DNA of 64,000 nt from Bosea sp. 685 (lineage in GTDB: Bacteria; Pseudomonadota; Alphaproteobacteria; Rhizobiales; Beijerinckiaceae), in contig NZ_CP134779.1 in the NCBI RefSeq assembly GCF_031884435.1, positions 3,968,001 through 4,032,000 of the forward strand, in the 5' to 3' direction. A program made the position numbers and the translations under genes. Position 1 is the stretch's first letter, and every line of letters begins with the position of its first letter. Positions 7,140-16,547 of this stretch are shown piece by piece. The notes beneath the pieces were generated by a model. It was not told where the DNA came from. It made no database searches and saw only the letters and a program-made list of their open reading frames with translations.

Positions 7140-8195
7140 ATGACCACGTCAAGCCAGACGCGACTGCTCGAGCTTCTCGGCATCGCGCTTCCGATCATCC
7201 AGGCGCCGATGGCGGGTTCCTCGACGCCGGCGATGGCGATTGCGGTCAGCGAGGCCGGTGGGCTCGGCTCCCTGCCGAGCGCCCAATATGACGAAAGCGG
7301 GCTGCGGGCGGCGCTCGACCGGGTGCGGGCCGGCACGCGCCGTCCGATCAATCTCAATTTCTTCAGCCACAGCAACCCGGCCGATGATCCGCAGCGCCAG
7401 GCCGCCTGGCTCAAGCGCCTCAGCGGCTATTATGGCGAGGCCGGGCTCGACCCCGACATGCCAAAGCCCGCCACGGGGCGCACGCCCTTCGACGCGGTGG
7501 CAGCAGGCGTGGTCGAGGATTACAGGCCGGAGGTCGTCAGCTTCCATTTCGGGCTGCCCCCAGTCGATCTGCTCGAGCGCGTCAAGCGCACAGGAGCGAA
7601 GATCTTGTCCTCCGCGACCACGGTCACTGAGGCGCGCTGGCTCGCCGAGCGCGGCGTCGATGCGATCATCGCCATGGGCGCCGAGGCTGGCGGCCATCGC
7701 GGCAGCTTCCTGACCGATGAGATGTCGGAGCAGATCGGCACCTTCGCGCTGGTGCCGCAGGTCGTCGATGCCGTCTCCGTCCCGGTGATCGCGGCCGGCG
7801 GCATATCCGACCGGCGCGGCGTCCTCGCCGCCTTCGCACTGGGCGCTGCCGCCGTGCAGGTCGGCACGGCCTATCTGTTCACGCCGGAGGCGAAGATCTC
7901 GCCGGTCTACCGCAAGGCACTCGGCATGTGCGAACGGCCGACCGCGCTCACCAATCTGTTTACCGGCCGGCCGGCGCGCGGCATCGTCAACCGCGCCATG
8001 GCGGAGCTTGGACCGCTCAGCGACCTCGCGCCGCCCTTCCCGACCGCCGGCACAATGCTGGGACCGCTGCGCAGCGCCGCGGAAACTGCGGGCCGCGACG
8101 ACTTCAGCCCGCTCTGGGCCGGGCAATCCTTCCCGCTCGCCCGGCCGATGCCGGCGGCGGCATTAACCAGAATGCTCGCGGGCGTGGAGATCTGA
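7140..8195 (+). CDS. Nitronate monooxygenase (2-nitropropane dioxygenase family)
   Basis: The 351-residue FMN-dependent TIM-barrel enzyme oxidises alkyl nitronates to carbonyl compounds and nitrite in the cytoplasm. IIQAPMAGSSTPAMA at the N-terminus, a GAEAGGHRG motif with the catalytic-base His, and AAGGISDRRG followed by AVQVGTAYL for the FMN phosphate are all visible. Length suits the class. ATG 7140 is chosen: AAGGGA lies about 8 nt upstream, and an ATG at 7125 overlaps that site. It stands alone between a family C repeat and a convergent signalling gene. Family calls in this group are often broader than nitronates, so the true substrate is not certain. Confidence 0.85.
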   Translation: MTTSSQTRLLELLGIALPIIQAPMAGSSTPAMAIAVSEAGGLGSLPSAQYDESGLRAALDRVRAGTRRPINLNFFSHSNPADDPQRQAAWLKRLSGYYGEAGLDPDMPKPATGRTPFDAVAAGVVEDYRPEVVSFHFGLPPVDLLERVKRTGAKILSSATTVTEARWLAERGVDAIIAMGAEAGGHRGSFLTDEMSEQIGTFALVPQVVDAVSVPVIAAGGISDRRGVLAAFALGAAAVQVGTAYLFTPEAKISPVYRKALGMCERPTALTNLFTGRPARGIVNRAMAELGPLSDLAPPFPTAGTMLGPLRSAAETAGRDDFSPLWAGQSFPLARPMPAAALTRMLAGVEI

Positions 8196-8240
8196 AGGGT
8201 TCGTGAATGGGGCCTGGCAGCCGAGCCGAGCTGTCCGCAC

Positions 8241-9506
8241 TCAGAGATATTCGACCCCAAAATCAGTTCCATTCTGCCATCTCAGTGCAACTTTACGTGC
8301 ACCATGGGCTCCGGCAATAATCAGTCGAAATGTCTCTGGAAGCGAGAACGGCATCGCTACCCTAAGTCGCGCGCCGCCAGTCGACATGTCCCGAACGACG
8401 CAATCAATCGTCGCATTGAGATGCTCGATGACGATCGAGCCCTTCTTGTAAACGCGCTGTCTTGGCTCACGCCGCCGATCCGTCGTGCGCGACACATTTG
8501 CCGTCGTAGCTGTGCCCCGATCAGGTGAAGCGCCAGCGCCGGACGATGTCGTTTGACCCGACGGCCGTTCGGCAACACGGAATTTATCGGTCGTTCCCCT
8601 GATGGCAGCAAGTGCAGCATTCGCGGGCGCAATCAGATCTGCGGGGAGCAAGACGCCAATCGCCGCCTTGTCGTCACACAAACAAGCGCCAATTTTACCG
8701 GAAAAACTTAATGTAAGATCATCAAAATTTACTGTAAAACTAAGATATTCAGAAATCTTTGCGCAAATATTATCAAGCATCGATATGCTATTTGCTACAT
8801 TTGTTATTATTATAAATTTTCCAGAACCGTAATATCCAACAATATCTTCAGATCTAACCCTTAACTTCAATGCATCAGAAAACACTGAAACGATCTTATC
8901 CGATTTGCTCAACCCTATTTTTCCAATAATTTCATCGTAAAATTCAATTTCAGCAGATACGATTGCATAATTTGCTCTGGCCTGAGCAGTCAGAGCCGAA
9001 AGCTGACGCAAGCGAGCGTTTATGGCGACATCGTTAGCAAGCTTGGTGGTTGGATCTACGCCAGCAAATTTTGCAAGGCGATTATGCTCAAGCTCAGAAG
9101 CCCGTTCTTGACGAGATTTTCTCACGCATTTTTTGACTGTCGAGGCTAGTTCAGGCCCATCGAGATCCCGCTTTGTAAGGTAGTCGCTTACGCCCAGGCG
9201 CAGCGCTTTGATCACCGTGCGTTCTTTACCATCGCCGGTCACCATTATGACTGGAGGAAGATTCGGGAAATAGTCGATAAGTCTCTGCAAAACATTCAGG
9301 CCGTTGTCATCGCCAAGATCATAATCCAACATGATGCAGTCGGGCTGTGTACGCTCGATCGCATCGATCAAGCCGTCCGATGTTTGGGATTTTTCCACGC
9401 TGAAATCGCCGCCTGCCTGCAGCATAGCCGCAGCCAACTCGCGAAAGATCGGATCGTCATCGAGCAGGGCGACCTTCAGATGACCTAAATCTTGAGCCAC
9501 GTTCAA
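8241..9506 (-). CDS. Response regulator: REC, degenerate GGDEF, PilZ
   Basis: The 421-residue protein starts with a CheY-like receiver (LDDDP acidic pocket, phospho-acceptor D61 in IMLDYD, K in YLTKRD). A central domain has the outline of a GGDEF fold (DPTTKLAN in place of DPLTGLPN) but reads GYYGSGKF where the GGDEF signature should be, so cyclase activity is not expected. A C-terminal PilZ domain (RREPRQRVYKKGS, then DMSTGGARLR) could bind cyclic di-GMP. It follows the hybrid kinase by 53 bp in the same direction and is its likely partner. The central part is clearly AT-richer than neighbouring genes, which hints at different ancestry. Confidence 0.85.
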   Translation of the reverse strand: MNVAQDLGHLKVALLDDDPIFRELAAAMLQAGGDFSVEKSQTSDGLIDAIERTQPDCIMLDYDLGDDNGLNVLQRLIDYFPNLPPVIMVTGDGKERTVIKALRLGVSDYLTKRDLDGPELASTVKKCVRKSRQERASELEHNRLAKFAGVDPTTKLANDVAINARLRQLSALTAQARANYAIVSAEIEFYDEIIGKIGLSKSDKIVSVFSDALKLRVRSEDIVGYYGSGKFIIITNVANSISMLDNICAKISEYLSFTVNFDDLTLSFSGKIGACLCDDKAAIGVLLPADLIAPANAALAAIRGTTDKFRVAERPSGQTTSSGAGASPDRGTATTANVSRTTDRRREPRQRVYKKGSIVIEHLNATIDCVVRDMSTGGARLRVAMPFSLPETFRLIIAGAHGARKVALRWQNGTDFGVEYL

Positions 9507-9559
9507 ACCTCATTCACAGGGTGATCTGTCCAGCAGCGACTGTAAGATACCTCCAGAAT

Positions 9560-12500
9560 TTACTCAGAGCGGACATGAATGCGGGTCGTAGAACCGACCT
9601 CGATTTCATCGGGCGGGTCGATAGCTCCGAGTTGGGCGATGGTCGACAAGGCCGCTAGCCGCAGAACGTTCAATTCGGCCAGGCACTGTTCGGGATCTTG
9701 TTCGTTCTTCACGATCGGTTCAGCAAATCGGCACGTCTCAGAGAGCGCCCTGAAGCCAAGCATTCCAGTCGTGGACGCCAAACGGTGCACTCGCGATGCG
9801 AGCGACAAGCTTTGGGTCGGATCCATCTTAAAGGGCTGTTCGAGCTCGAGCTTGAGCATCGTCATGAAGCGCAAAGCCGTGGTCCGGGATATCATGCCAG
9901 CGAGCTTCTCAAAGACCGCACTATCGAAAAGAGGTCTTTCGATTTTGTCGTCTCCTCGACCGGGTGTCGCATGCGGCATGACCGTTCTGGTCGCCGATGT
10001 CAGAGACGATCTGAGCTCGTCGAGATCGATTGGTTTGCAAATCCAGGCGTTGATCCCGCATTCTTCAAATACCGGCTCCATCTCAGGGAGCACATTGGCC
10101 GTCAATGCAATGATCGGGACATGCGATTGCTCTGCCGGCAATCCTCTGATGCGCTTCGTCGCTTCGATACCGTCCATCACCGGCATCCTGATATCCATGA
10201 GTACGACGTCGTAAACCGTGTGCGAGACGGCATCGACCGCCGATGCACCGTTGTCCACCACGTCAACCGTGTGCCCCATGGAATGCAGGAGATGCACCGC
10301 CAGTTCCTGGTTCATCGCGATGTCCTCTGCCAGCAGAATATGCAGGCTTCGCTGGAACGCATCGAGAGCGGTCGCCGGCGACGTCGCTTCAACCGGTTGA
10401 GTCGATCGGTCGATGGGAAGGTCAATTGCAAACGAAAAAGTCGAACCAATGCCTGGCTGGCTCTCCACCGAAATCGAGCCCCCCATCAGCTCGACCAGAC
10501 TTTGACTGATGGCGAGGCCCAGCCCGGTGCCGCCATAGTCTCGTGAAGTGGAGCTGTCGACCTGGCTGAATCTCTTGAACAGGCGATCCATCTTATCGGC
10601 CGGAATACCGATTCCGGTGTCGGTAACGCCAAAGTGAAGCGTTGAAACGGCATCGCCCTCTGACGTCGAAAACACACTGATGACGACACGCCCTCGCGCC
10701 GTGAATTTCACGGCGTTGGCAATCAGGTTGGTCAAGATCTGTTTCAGCCGATTGTCATCGCCCACAACCCGGCCTGGCAGATCGGGATCACAATCCACGA
10801 CAAGCTCGATGCCCTTGTCATCGGCCTGCCGCATCAGAAGCTCGGCGGTCGCCCTGACCATTTCCGCAGGCGCGAAGCCTCGCGGATCGAGCTCAATGCC
10901 GTTGGCCTCAATGCTGGAAACATCGAGAACGTCATTCACGATCGAAAGCAGCATCTCACTGGCATTTACGATGATCTGCGCTTGGCGAGCTTCGGGAGTT
11001 TCGCGCAGCGCAGCGCTTTGGGAGAGTAAGCGCGCAAATCCAAGGATGCTGTTGAGCGGTGTGCGCAGCTCATGGCTCATGGACGCCAAGAATGTTGACT
11101 TGGCGCGTGCTGCGGCCTCCGCTCCGTCTCTCGCCTCTCTCAGCTCCTGCTGCTGCTGATGGCGTTCCGTAACGTCGCGTATGACGGCGATGATGTTCGG
11201 ACATTCGCTCTCATCTGCCTTGAGGAGTGTATAAGCGGTTTCGACCCAAATCCATCGTCCATCCCGGTGTCGCAGCCGGTGAACGCTCGTCACAGTTGGA
11301 TTGGAGGGACCCAGGCTGCGCCTCAGCTTCAACAAACCGTCCGCATCATCCGCATGAACGAAGTCCTCCCGCCGCATGGTGACGAATTCGTCCGGGGAAT
11401 ATCCGAGCAGTTGCCGGACCGATGGCGATGCATAGATCCTTTTGTCATCCTGATTACGAACCAAGACGATCACATCGCTTGTGTTTTCAGCCAGAAGGCG
11501 GAAGAGGGCCTCGTTTTCCCTCAGTTCATGCTCCAGCTTCTTTTGTAAGGTGATATCCCGATAGGTGCGGATCGCGCCAGTGACCCCAAAGGCCTTGGTT
11601 CTGATCTCGAGAACAGTTCCGTTGGGGCGCGATCGCTCGTATTTTGATTTGATGCCGTCCTTCAAGACCGGCATGAGTGCGGCGTCAACATCAGAACTGT
11701 TTGCGGCAAACTCACCGCGGGCCGCTTGAAAATCGAGGACCGCCTGAGCAGTCGGCCGAGACCTGATGAATTCGGCTGGCAATCCGAGCAGCTCAACTGC
11801 CCGGTCGTTGCAGATTTCGATGTGCTTGTCGGAGCCGACGACGATCAGACCATCATCCATGTTTGCGAGAGTTGCGAAAAGGAGGCGGCGCTGTCGATCA
11901 GCGTCTCGCGCTTTATGGGCCAGCAATGTGCCCAACAAGCCCGTAACGCAACAAAGGGCAGCGGTGCGTATGAGACCAGCGCGGGTGTTTTCCCACCAAG
12001 GGCGCATGATCTCGGACGTCGACGCAGCAACGGCGATCACAAGAGGATAAGTTGACAGCTTCTCGTAGCTATTGATTCGGGATACACCATCAGTTGACGA
12101 CGTAATCTCGCCGGTACCAATCGGGCCTTTCGGAAGAAGATCCTTGAATATGCCGCCCTGGCTGAGGTCACGCCCCATATTCGCGACCGAGAACGGGCGC
12201 CGAGCAAGGAGCGTTGCATCGCTCGAAGCCAGAAGTATCGCCCCGTCGCTTCCAATATTAAATCCGTCAAAGAATTTTTGTAGAAAATCGACCCGAATTG
12301 CCGCAACGGCAACGCCAATGAAATTTCCGTCATAGCTTTCTAGGCGCCGAGAGACGGGTATTATCCATTCTGAATCCAATAAACTTTGAATCGGAGCGCC
12401 AATATTCAATGATACATCAGATTTATCTCTGTGAGATTTGAAATAATCGCGATCTGATATGTCTATATTTAAATCCTTACTTGTTAATATTACACTTTTG

Positions 12501-12862
12501 CCTTTGTCGTCAAAAATCGCAAACCCCTGAGTTTGGGGCATTTTTTTGGAAAAAATACGAAGGAAATTGCTTACCTCTAAAGAGTGCGAATTATCGCCTC
12601 TGAATTCGATATATTCGTCGGCCGCCGTTGAAAGTATACTATCGACTAATTGAATGGTCGTCTCGGCTTGGCGCGCTACCGATCGAGTAATATTTTCTAC
12701 ATCCTTGCGGCCATCATTGAAGGCTTCTTGCCGCAGAATCGACAGCCTCCACGCTTCGTGCCCAATCAGCGCAAGACAAACGAGTCCGACAAAGGCAGAA
12801 ATCGCAATGCTGGTCGATACGTCCCGGCGAACGCCGAAAACAGAGTAGCTGAATGCAGGCAC
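9560..12862 (-). CDS. Membrane hybrid histidine kinase: Cache sensor, 2 PAS, HisKA, HATPase, REC, HPt-like
   Basis: The 1100-residue protein has two membrane segments (about 19-36 and 297-315) around a periplasmic double-Cache-like domain. PAS domains follow at about 326-440 and 450-570, then HisKA with H597 in SMSHELRTPLN. The ATPase domain carries NLIANAVKF, DTGIGIP and GGTGLGLAIS. A receiver has D890 in VLMDIRMPVMDG, and an HPt-like tail has H1026 in ASRVHRLAS. It therefore contains a full internal phosphorelay. GTG at 12862 is the start because AAGGAG lies 7 nt upstream (minus strand, 12875-12870). The downstream REC-PilZ gene probably receives the signal. The sensed ligand is unknown. 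The 5' third is AT-rich. Confidence 0.9.
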   Translation of the reverse strand: MPAFSYSVFGVRRDVSTSIAISAFVGLVCLALIGHEAWRLSILRQEAFNDGRKDVENITRSVARQAETTIQLVDSILSTAADEYIEFRGDNSHSLEVSNFLRIFSKKMPQTQGFAIFDDKGKSVILTSKDLNIDISDRDYFKSHRDKSDVSLNIGAPIQSLLDSEWIIPVSRRLESYDGNFIGVAVAAIRVDFLQKFFDGFNIGSDGAILLASSDATLLARRPFSVANMGRDLSQGGIFKDLLPKGPIGTGEITSSTDGVSRINSYEKLSTYPLVIAVAASTSEIMRPWWENTRAGLIRTAALCCVTGLLGTLLAHKARDADRQRRLLFATLANMDDGLIVVGSDKHIEICNDRAVELLGLPAEFIRSRPTAQAVLDFQAARGEFAANSSDVDAALMPVLKDGIKSKYERSRPNGTVLEIRTKAFGVTGAIRTYRDITLQKKLEHELRENEALFRLLAENTSDVIVLVRNQDDKRIYASPSVRQLLGYSPDEFVTMRREDFVHADDADGLLKLRRSLGPSNPTVTSVHRLRHRDGRWIWVETAYTLLKADESECPNIIAVIRDVTERHQQQQELREARDGAEAAARAKSTFLASMSHELRTPLNSILGFARLLSQSAALRETPEARQAQIIVNASEMLLSIVNDVLDVSSIEANGIELDPRGFAPAEMVRATAELLMRQADDKGIELVVDCDPDLPGRVVGDDNRLKQILTNLIANAVKFTARGRVVISVFSTSEGDAVSTLHFGVTDTGIGIPADKMDRLFKRFSQVDSSTSRDYGGTGLGLAISQSLVELMGGSISVESQPGIGSTFSFAIDLPIDRSTQPVEATSPATALDAFQRSLHILLAEDIAMNQELAVHLLHSMGHTVDVVDNGASAVDAVSHTVYDVVLMDIRMPVMDGIEATKRIRGLPAEQSHVPIIALTANVLPEMEPVFEECGINAWICKPIDLDELRSSLTSATRTVMPHATPGRGDDKIERPLFDSAVFEKLAGMISRTTALRFMTMLKLELEQPFKMDPTQSLSLASRVHRLASTTGMLGFRALSETCRFAEPIVKNEQDPEQCLAELNVLRLAALSTIAQLGAIDPPDEIEVGSTTRIHVRSE

Positions 12863-12984
12863 GCCTCGGCTCCTTGTCCTCTGGACAGGAACGGTGCCAG
12901 CTAGTGCTTAACGAATAGGCTTGTGGATTGAGAGCGGTGTTCCAACGGCAGGCAGAGAAGTCCCGCGCCGCTCGGGCTTAAGCT

Positions 12985-13090
12985 TAGAGCATTTTCGAGC
13001 GAAGTGGACACCGGTTCGCGTGAAGAAAACGCGTTAAAACAAGGGGCTAGAGCCATTGAACGATCCAACTGGATCGGACACTGCTCTAGA
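12985..13090. repeat. Intergenic repeat, family C
   Basis: It reads TAGAGCATTTTCGAGCGAAG, then ACACCGGTTCGCGTGAAG, then ACGCGTTAAAACAAGG, then CTAGAGCC, and closes with a second hairpin around GATCCAACTGGATC. It fills most of the 237-bp gap between the hybrid kinase start and the IMPase stop. Its CTAG ends resemble the site used by the IS481 element at 42.1 kb. Confidence 0.8.
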
Positions 13091-13099
13091 TAGCCCCGA

Positions 13100-13924
13100 T
13101 CAGCTCAGCAGGATCGTGCGGATCTCCTGCCAGCTCTCGGCATCGGGCGCGCAGAGCAGGCCGAGCGTCGGTTGGGCCGGCCGATAGGGCTGCCCGTCCA
13201 GCATGCGGACATGGCCGCCGGCCTCGGCATAGATCAGCGACCCCGGCGCGTGATCCCAGGGGCTGAGCCGGCCATAGAGCAGGAAATGGCCATTGCCCGC
13301 GGCAGCGAGCCGGTATTCATGGCCGCAGCAGCGCAGCGACGAGACATTGCCGAAGGCCGGCATGTGGCCGGGCAGCTTGCTGCGCAGCGGCTCCGGAAAA
13401 TACTGCCAGCTCATCATGCCGGTCATCTCGCGGGGAGCCGCGGCCGGCGCCACCCGCAGGTCGCGGCTCTTGCCGGCGGCGGAGCCGAGCCAGGCGCCCT
13501 CGCCGCGCAGCGCCATCGCACTGTCCTCGACGATGGGATCGTGGATCACCGCGGCGACGACCTCGCCTTTGACCAGCACCGCGGCCATGACGGCGAAGAG
13601 CGGCAGGTCGGAGGCGTAGTTGAGGGTGCCGTCGATCGGGTCGATGACGACGGCGAGCTCGGCATCGCCGAGACGCTCGACCAGCGCCGGATCGGCCGCG
13701 ACCGCCTCCTCGCCGATCAGCACGGCGCCTGGAAAGGCCCGGGCGAGCTCGGCGCTGATGAAGCGCTCCGCCGCCTCGTCGGCCTCGGTGACGAGATCGG
13801 TCGCGGAGCGCTTCTCGCGGATCTCGCCCTCGGCCAGGTTGCGGAAGCGCGGCATGACCTCGCGGCGGCCGGCCTCGGCGAGGATCCCCGCGAGCGTCTC
13901 ATGGTCCTGGCGTGTGAAGATCAT
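13100..13924 (-). CDS. Inositol monophosphatase-family phosphatase
   Basis: The 274-residue protein has the metal-binding signatures of the IMPase/FBPase/CysQ superfamily: IGEEA, DPIDGTLNY and WDHAPGSLIYAEAGG. These enzymes remove phosphate from small substrates such as inositol phosphate in a Mg-dependent reaction in the cytoplasm. The start at 13924 (MIFTRQ) lies 25 bp after the stop of the EEP-family gene. A longer reading upstream would run through that gene's coding sequence. It is the last gene of the UgpBAEC-like importer operon, which suggests it dephosphorylates an imported or hydrolysed phosphoester. CysQ-type activity is an alternative. Confidence 0.85.
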   Translation of the reverse strand: MIFTRQDHETLAGILAEAGRREVMPRFRNLAEGEIREKRSATDLVTEADEAAERFISAELARAFPGAVLIGEEAVAADPALVERLGDAELAVVIDPIDGTLNYASDLPLFAVMAAVLVKGEVVAAVIHDPIVEDSAMALRGEGAWLGSAAGKSRDLRVAPAAAPREMTGMMSWQYFPEPLRSKLPGHMPAFGNVSSLRCCGHEYRLAAAGNGHFLLYGRLSPWDHAPGSLIYAEAGGHVRMLDGQPYRPAQPTLGLLCAPDAESWQEIRTILLS

Positions 13925-13949
13925 CGTGGTCCAGTCGGTTAAGCGGCGA

Positions 13950-14786
13950 TCAGTCGAACTCGACGAGGATCGGCTGATGGTCGGAGACCTTGGTCTCGAC
14001 ATCGCAGATGACGGTGCGCGCACGCGCCGCGAGATCGGGCGTCGCCAGCACATAGTCGAGGCAGCTGGGCTCGCCATAGATCTGGTCGAACAGGTTCGCG
14101 GTCGGCGGATGCGGCGCCTCGCCCATCACCGACGGCCAGAGGTCGACGAATGGCGGCTCGCCACCCTCGAATGGCGCCAGCAATCGCGCCAGCACGGAAT
14201 CGTCCGGGCGCATGTTGAAATCGCCAGTCAGCACGGCGCTCGCCGCGCTCGGCGTCATCCGGTAGGTGTGCGGCCCGGCCTCGCGCGGCCTGGCGTGGCG
14301 GGCGAGCGCCATGCGATGGGCCTCGCGGATGCCGTCGACCTGCGCGGCGCGTAAGCGCGACGACGAGTATTCGAGATGCGTCGTCATCAGCCGGACCGGG
14401 CCGAGCGGGGTCAGCGCCACCGCCTCGATCAGCATGCGCGGCATGTTGCGGGTCTCGGCCGCCTCCCAGGGCAGGAGATGGCGCAGCGCCTGGGCCACTG
14501 GATAGCGCGTCAGCAGGAGGTTGCCGAAGCGACTGCGCCCGCCCCTGCCGTCATCGACATCGACGCCGATGCCCTCGATCGCAGTGAAGCCCGGCAACAA
14601 TTCGGCGAAGCGGGCGAACTGGTCGGTCTCGTCATTGCCGTCGAGCTCGGGGAAATTATCCGCGACCTCCTGCAGGCAGAGCACGTCGAAATCCGCCATC
14701 TGCCGGGCATGCGCGACGACGCGCGCCGGATCGACGCGGTTGTCCATGCCGCGGGCCCACTGAATGTTCCAGGTGATCAGCCGCAT
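13950..14786 (-). CDS. Endonuclease/exonuclease/phosphatase-family hydrolase
   Basis: The 278-residue protein shows the EEP fold signatures in order: MRLITWNIQWARG, VLCLQEV (metal-binding Glu), THLEYSS, LTGDFNMRP (catalytic Asp/Asn) and the C-terminal SDHQPI His. The family includes nucleases and phosphodiesterases or phosphatases acting on lipid head groups. No signal peptide is present, so the protein is cytoplasmic. It lies 15 bp after the permease gene and before the IMPase-family gene in one operon. That context favours a phosphodiesterase acting on an imported diester over a DNA nuclease, but the sequence alone does not settle this. Confidence 0.8.
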   Translation of the reverse strand: MRLITWNIQWARGMDNRVDPARVVAHARQMADFDVLCLQEVADNFPELDGNDETDQFARFAELLPGFTAIEGIGVDVDDGRGGRSRFGNLLLTRYPVAQALRHLLPWEAAETRNMPRMLIEAVALTPLGPVRLMTTHLEYSSSRLRAAQVDGIREAHRMALARHARPREAGPHTYRMTPSAASAVLTGDFNMRPDDSVLARLLAPFEGGEPPFVDLWPSVMGEAPHPPTANLFDQIYGEPSCLDYVLATPDLAARARTVICDVETKVSDHQPILVEFD

Positions 14787-14801
14787 CTCACTTGATTCCC
14801 G

Positions 14802-15668
14802 TCACTTGATTCCCGCGCGCATGAAGCTCTGCACGAACTGGCGCTGGAACAGCAGGAAGCCGACCAGCAACGGCGCCGAGGTCATCAGCGTCGCCGCGCA
14901 GATCACCGCCCAGTCGATGCCCTGATCGCTCGACGAGAAGACCTGGAGGCCGACCGTCAGCGGCCGCGACTCCACCGAATTGGTGACCAGCAGCGGCCAG
15001 AGGAAGTTGTTCCAGTGATAGCTCACCGAGACCAGCCCGTAGGCGATATAGGTCGGCTTGGCGAGCGGCACATAGACCTTCATCAGCACCTGAAGCGGGC
15101 TCGCGCCCTCGACGCGGGCAGCGTCGTCGAGCTCCTTGGGCACGGTCTTGAAGGTCTGCCGCAGCAGGAAAATGCCGAAGGCCGAGGCGATATAGGGCAA
15201 GGCGATGGCCGGGATCGTGTCGATCAGATTGACCCTGGCAAGCGTGCGGTAATTCTCGACGATCAGCGCGTCCGGCATGATCATCAGCTGTGCCAGGATC
15301 AGCGCAAACGCGATGTCCCTGCCCCAGAAATCCTGCCGCGCCAGCGCATAGGCCGCCAGCGTCCCCAGCACGAGCTGGAAGGCCAGGATCATGGTGACGA
15401 GGATGAAGGTGTTGAGGAAATAGCGGGCGAAGGGCGCGGCTGCCCAGGCGCGGGCGAAGTTGTCCAGCGTCAGCGGCGCGGTCAGCACGAAACGGGTCGT
15501 GTATTCGGCTGGATGAATCGCGGCCCAGACGGCATAGGCCAGGGGCAGCACCCAGATCAGAGCGAGCAGGATCGCGCCGGTCGATTCGAGCGTCAGCGCC
15601 AGGCCCTTGGGCGCGTAGGGGTCGGGACGGCTGGTGGCCACCGGCTGCGGTCGAGGCGCGCCGCTCAT
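14802..15668 (-). CDS. ABC transporter permease, MalG/UgpE type
   Basis: The 288-residue inner-membrane protein has six predicted membrane segments. It carries the cytoplasmic EAA-like loop (DDAARVEGASPLQVLMKVY) that docks on the ATPase, and the family ending FMRAGIK. It pairs with the permease encoded just upstream, whose stop it overlaps by 4 nt. Position next to a UgpB-like binding protein suggests UgpE-like function in glycerol-phosphate or diester import. General sugar import cannot be excluded. Confidence 0.88.
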   Translation of the reverse strand: MSGAPRPQPVATSRPDPYAPKGLALTLESTGAILLALIWVLPLAYAVWAAIHPAEYTTRFVLTAPLTLDNFARAWAAAPFARYFLNTFILVTMILAFQLVLGTLAAYALARQDFWGRDIAFALILAQLMIMPDALIVENYRTLARVNLIDTIPAIALPYIASAFGIFLLRQTFKTVPKELDDAARVEGASPLQVLMKVYVPLAKPTYIAYGLVSVSYHWNNFLWPLLVTNSVESRPLTVGLQVFSSSDQGIDWAVICAATLMTSAPLLVGFLLFQRQFVQSFMRAGIK

Positions 15669-16543
15669 TGATAATGCGTCCTGCGTTCGAGCCAGCCATA
15701 CTGGACGAAGGCGACCAGCGCGAGCAGCAGCAGGAGCACGCAGGTCAGCGCCGCGGCATAGCTCGTATCCCAGAAGCCGAAGCCGACCTGGTAGATGTAG
15801 AACAGCAGCAGCGTCGTCGCATTGTCAGGGCCGCCGCGCGTCATCACGAAGATATGGTCGATCATGCGGAAGGCGTTGATCACCGCGTTGATCAGCACGA
15901 ACAGCGTCGTCGGCATCAAGAGCGGGAACTGGACACGCCGGAAGAAGGTCCAGCGCGAGGCGCCCTCGATCGCCGCGGCCTCTCCGAGGCTAGGCGGGAT
16001 CGCCTGCAGCGCCGCGAGGTAGAAGATCATGAAGAAGCCGGCCTCCTTCCAGATCGCAACGATGGTGACGGCGTAGAGCGCGGTGTCCTGCGACCCCAGC
16101 CAGTTGGTGCTGCGCCCGCCAAAGGCCGCGACGATCTGCTCGAGCAGCCCGTATTGCGGGGTGAAGAAGAACAGCCAGATATTGGCGACCGCGATCATCG
16201 GCAGGATGGTCGGGGTGAAATAGGCCATCCGGACCAAAGTGCGGCCGGCGATCTTGTCGTTGACCCAGACCGCCATCAGCAAAGCGAGCGCGATCGAGGC
16301 CGGGATCGTGCCCGTAGCGAACCAGAGATTATTCGCCATCGCCTTCCAGAAGATCGGGTCGGCCAGCATCTGCTGGTAATTGTCGAGCCCGACGAAACGC
16401 GCCGGGCGGCGCGCCCGCGGGGTCGACATGAAGCTGTCGACGAAGCTCGCGATCGCGGGCCAATGCGTGAACAGGGCCAGGCAAGCCATGGCCGGCAGCA
16501 GCAGCAGCCAGCCATGGATCGTTGCGGTCGCGCGGTTGCTCAT
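15665..16543 (-). CDS. ABC transporter permease, MalF/UgpA type
   Basis: The 292-residue permease has six membrane segments and the EAA loop (GEAAAIEGASRWTFFRR) in the expected place. MTRGGP before the last segments is typical of UgpA/LacF relatives. It starts 4 nt after the binding-protein stop and its own stop overlaps the next permease, so translation is probably coupled. It forms the membrane channel with the MalG/UgpE-type partner. Confidence 0.88.
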   Translation of the reverse strand: MSNRATATIHGWLLLLPAMACLALFTHWPAIASFVDSFMSTPRARRPARFVGLDNYQQMLADPIFWKAMANNLWFATGTIPASIALALLMAVWVNDKIAGRTLVRMAYFTPTILPMIAVANIWLFFFTPQYGLLEQIVAAFGGRSTNWLGSQDTALYAVTIVAIWKEAGFFMIFYLAALQAIPPSLGEAAAIEGASRWTFFRRVQFPLLMPTTLFVLINAVINAFRMIDHIFVMTRGGPDNATTLLLFYIYQVGFGFWDTSYAAALTCVLLLLLALVAFVQYGWLERRTHYQ

Positions 16544-16547
16544 CGGC

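Noticed and set aside
5657..7291. Long plus-strand frame across the IS110 element
   Set aside because: It is antisense to a complete DEDD transposase and has no family motifs.
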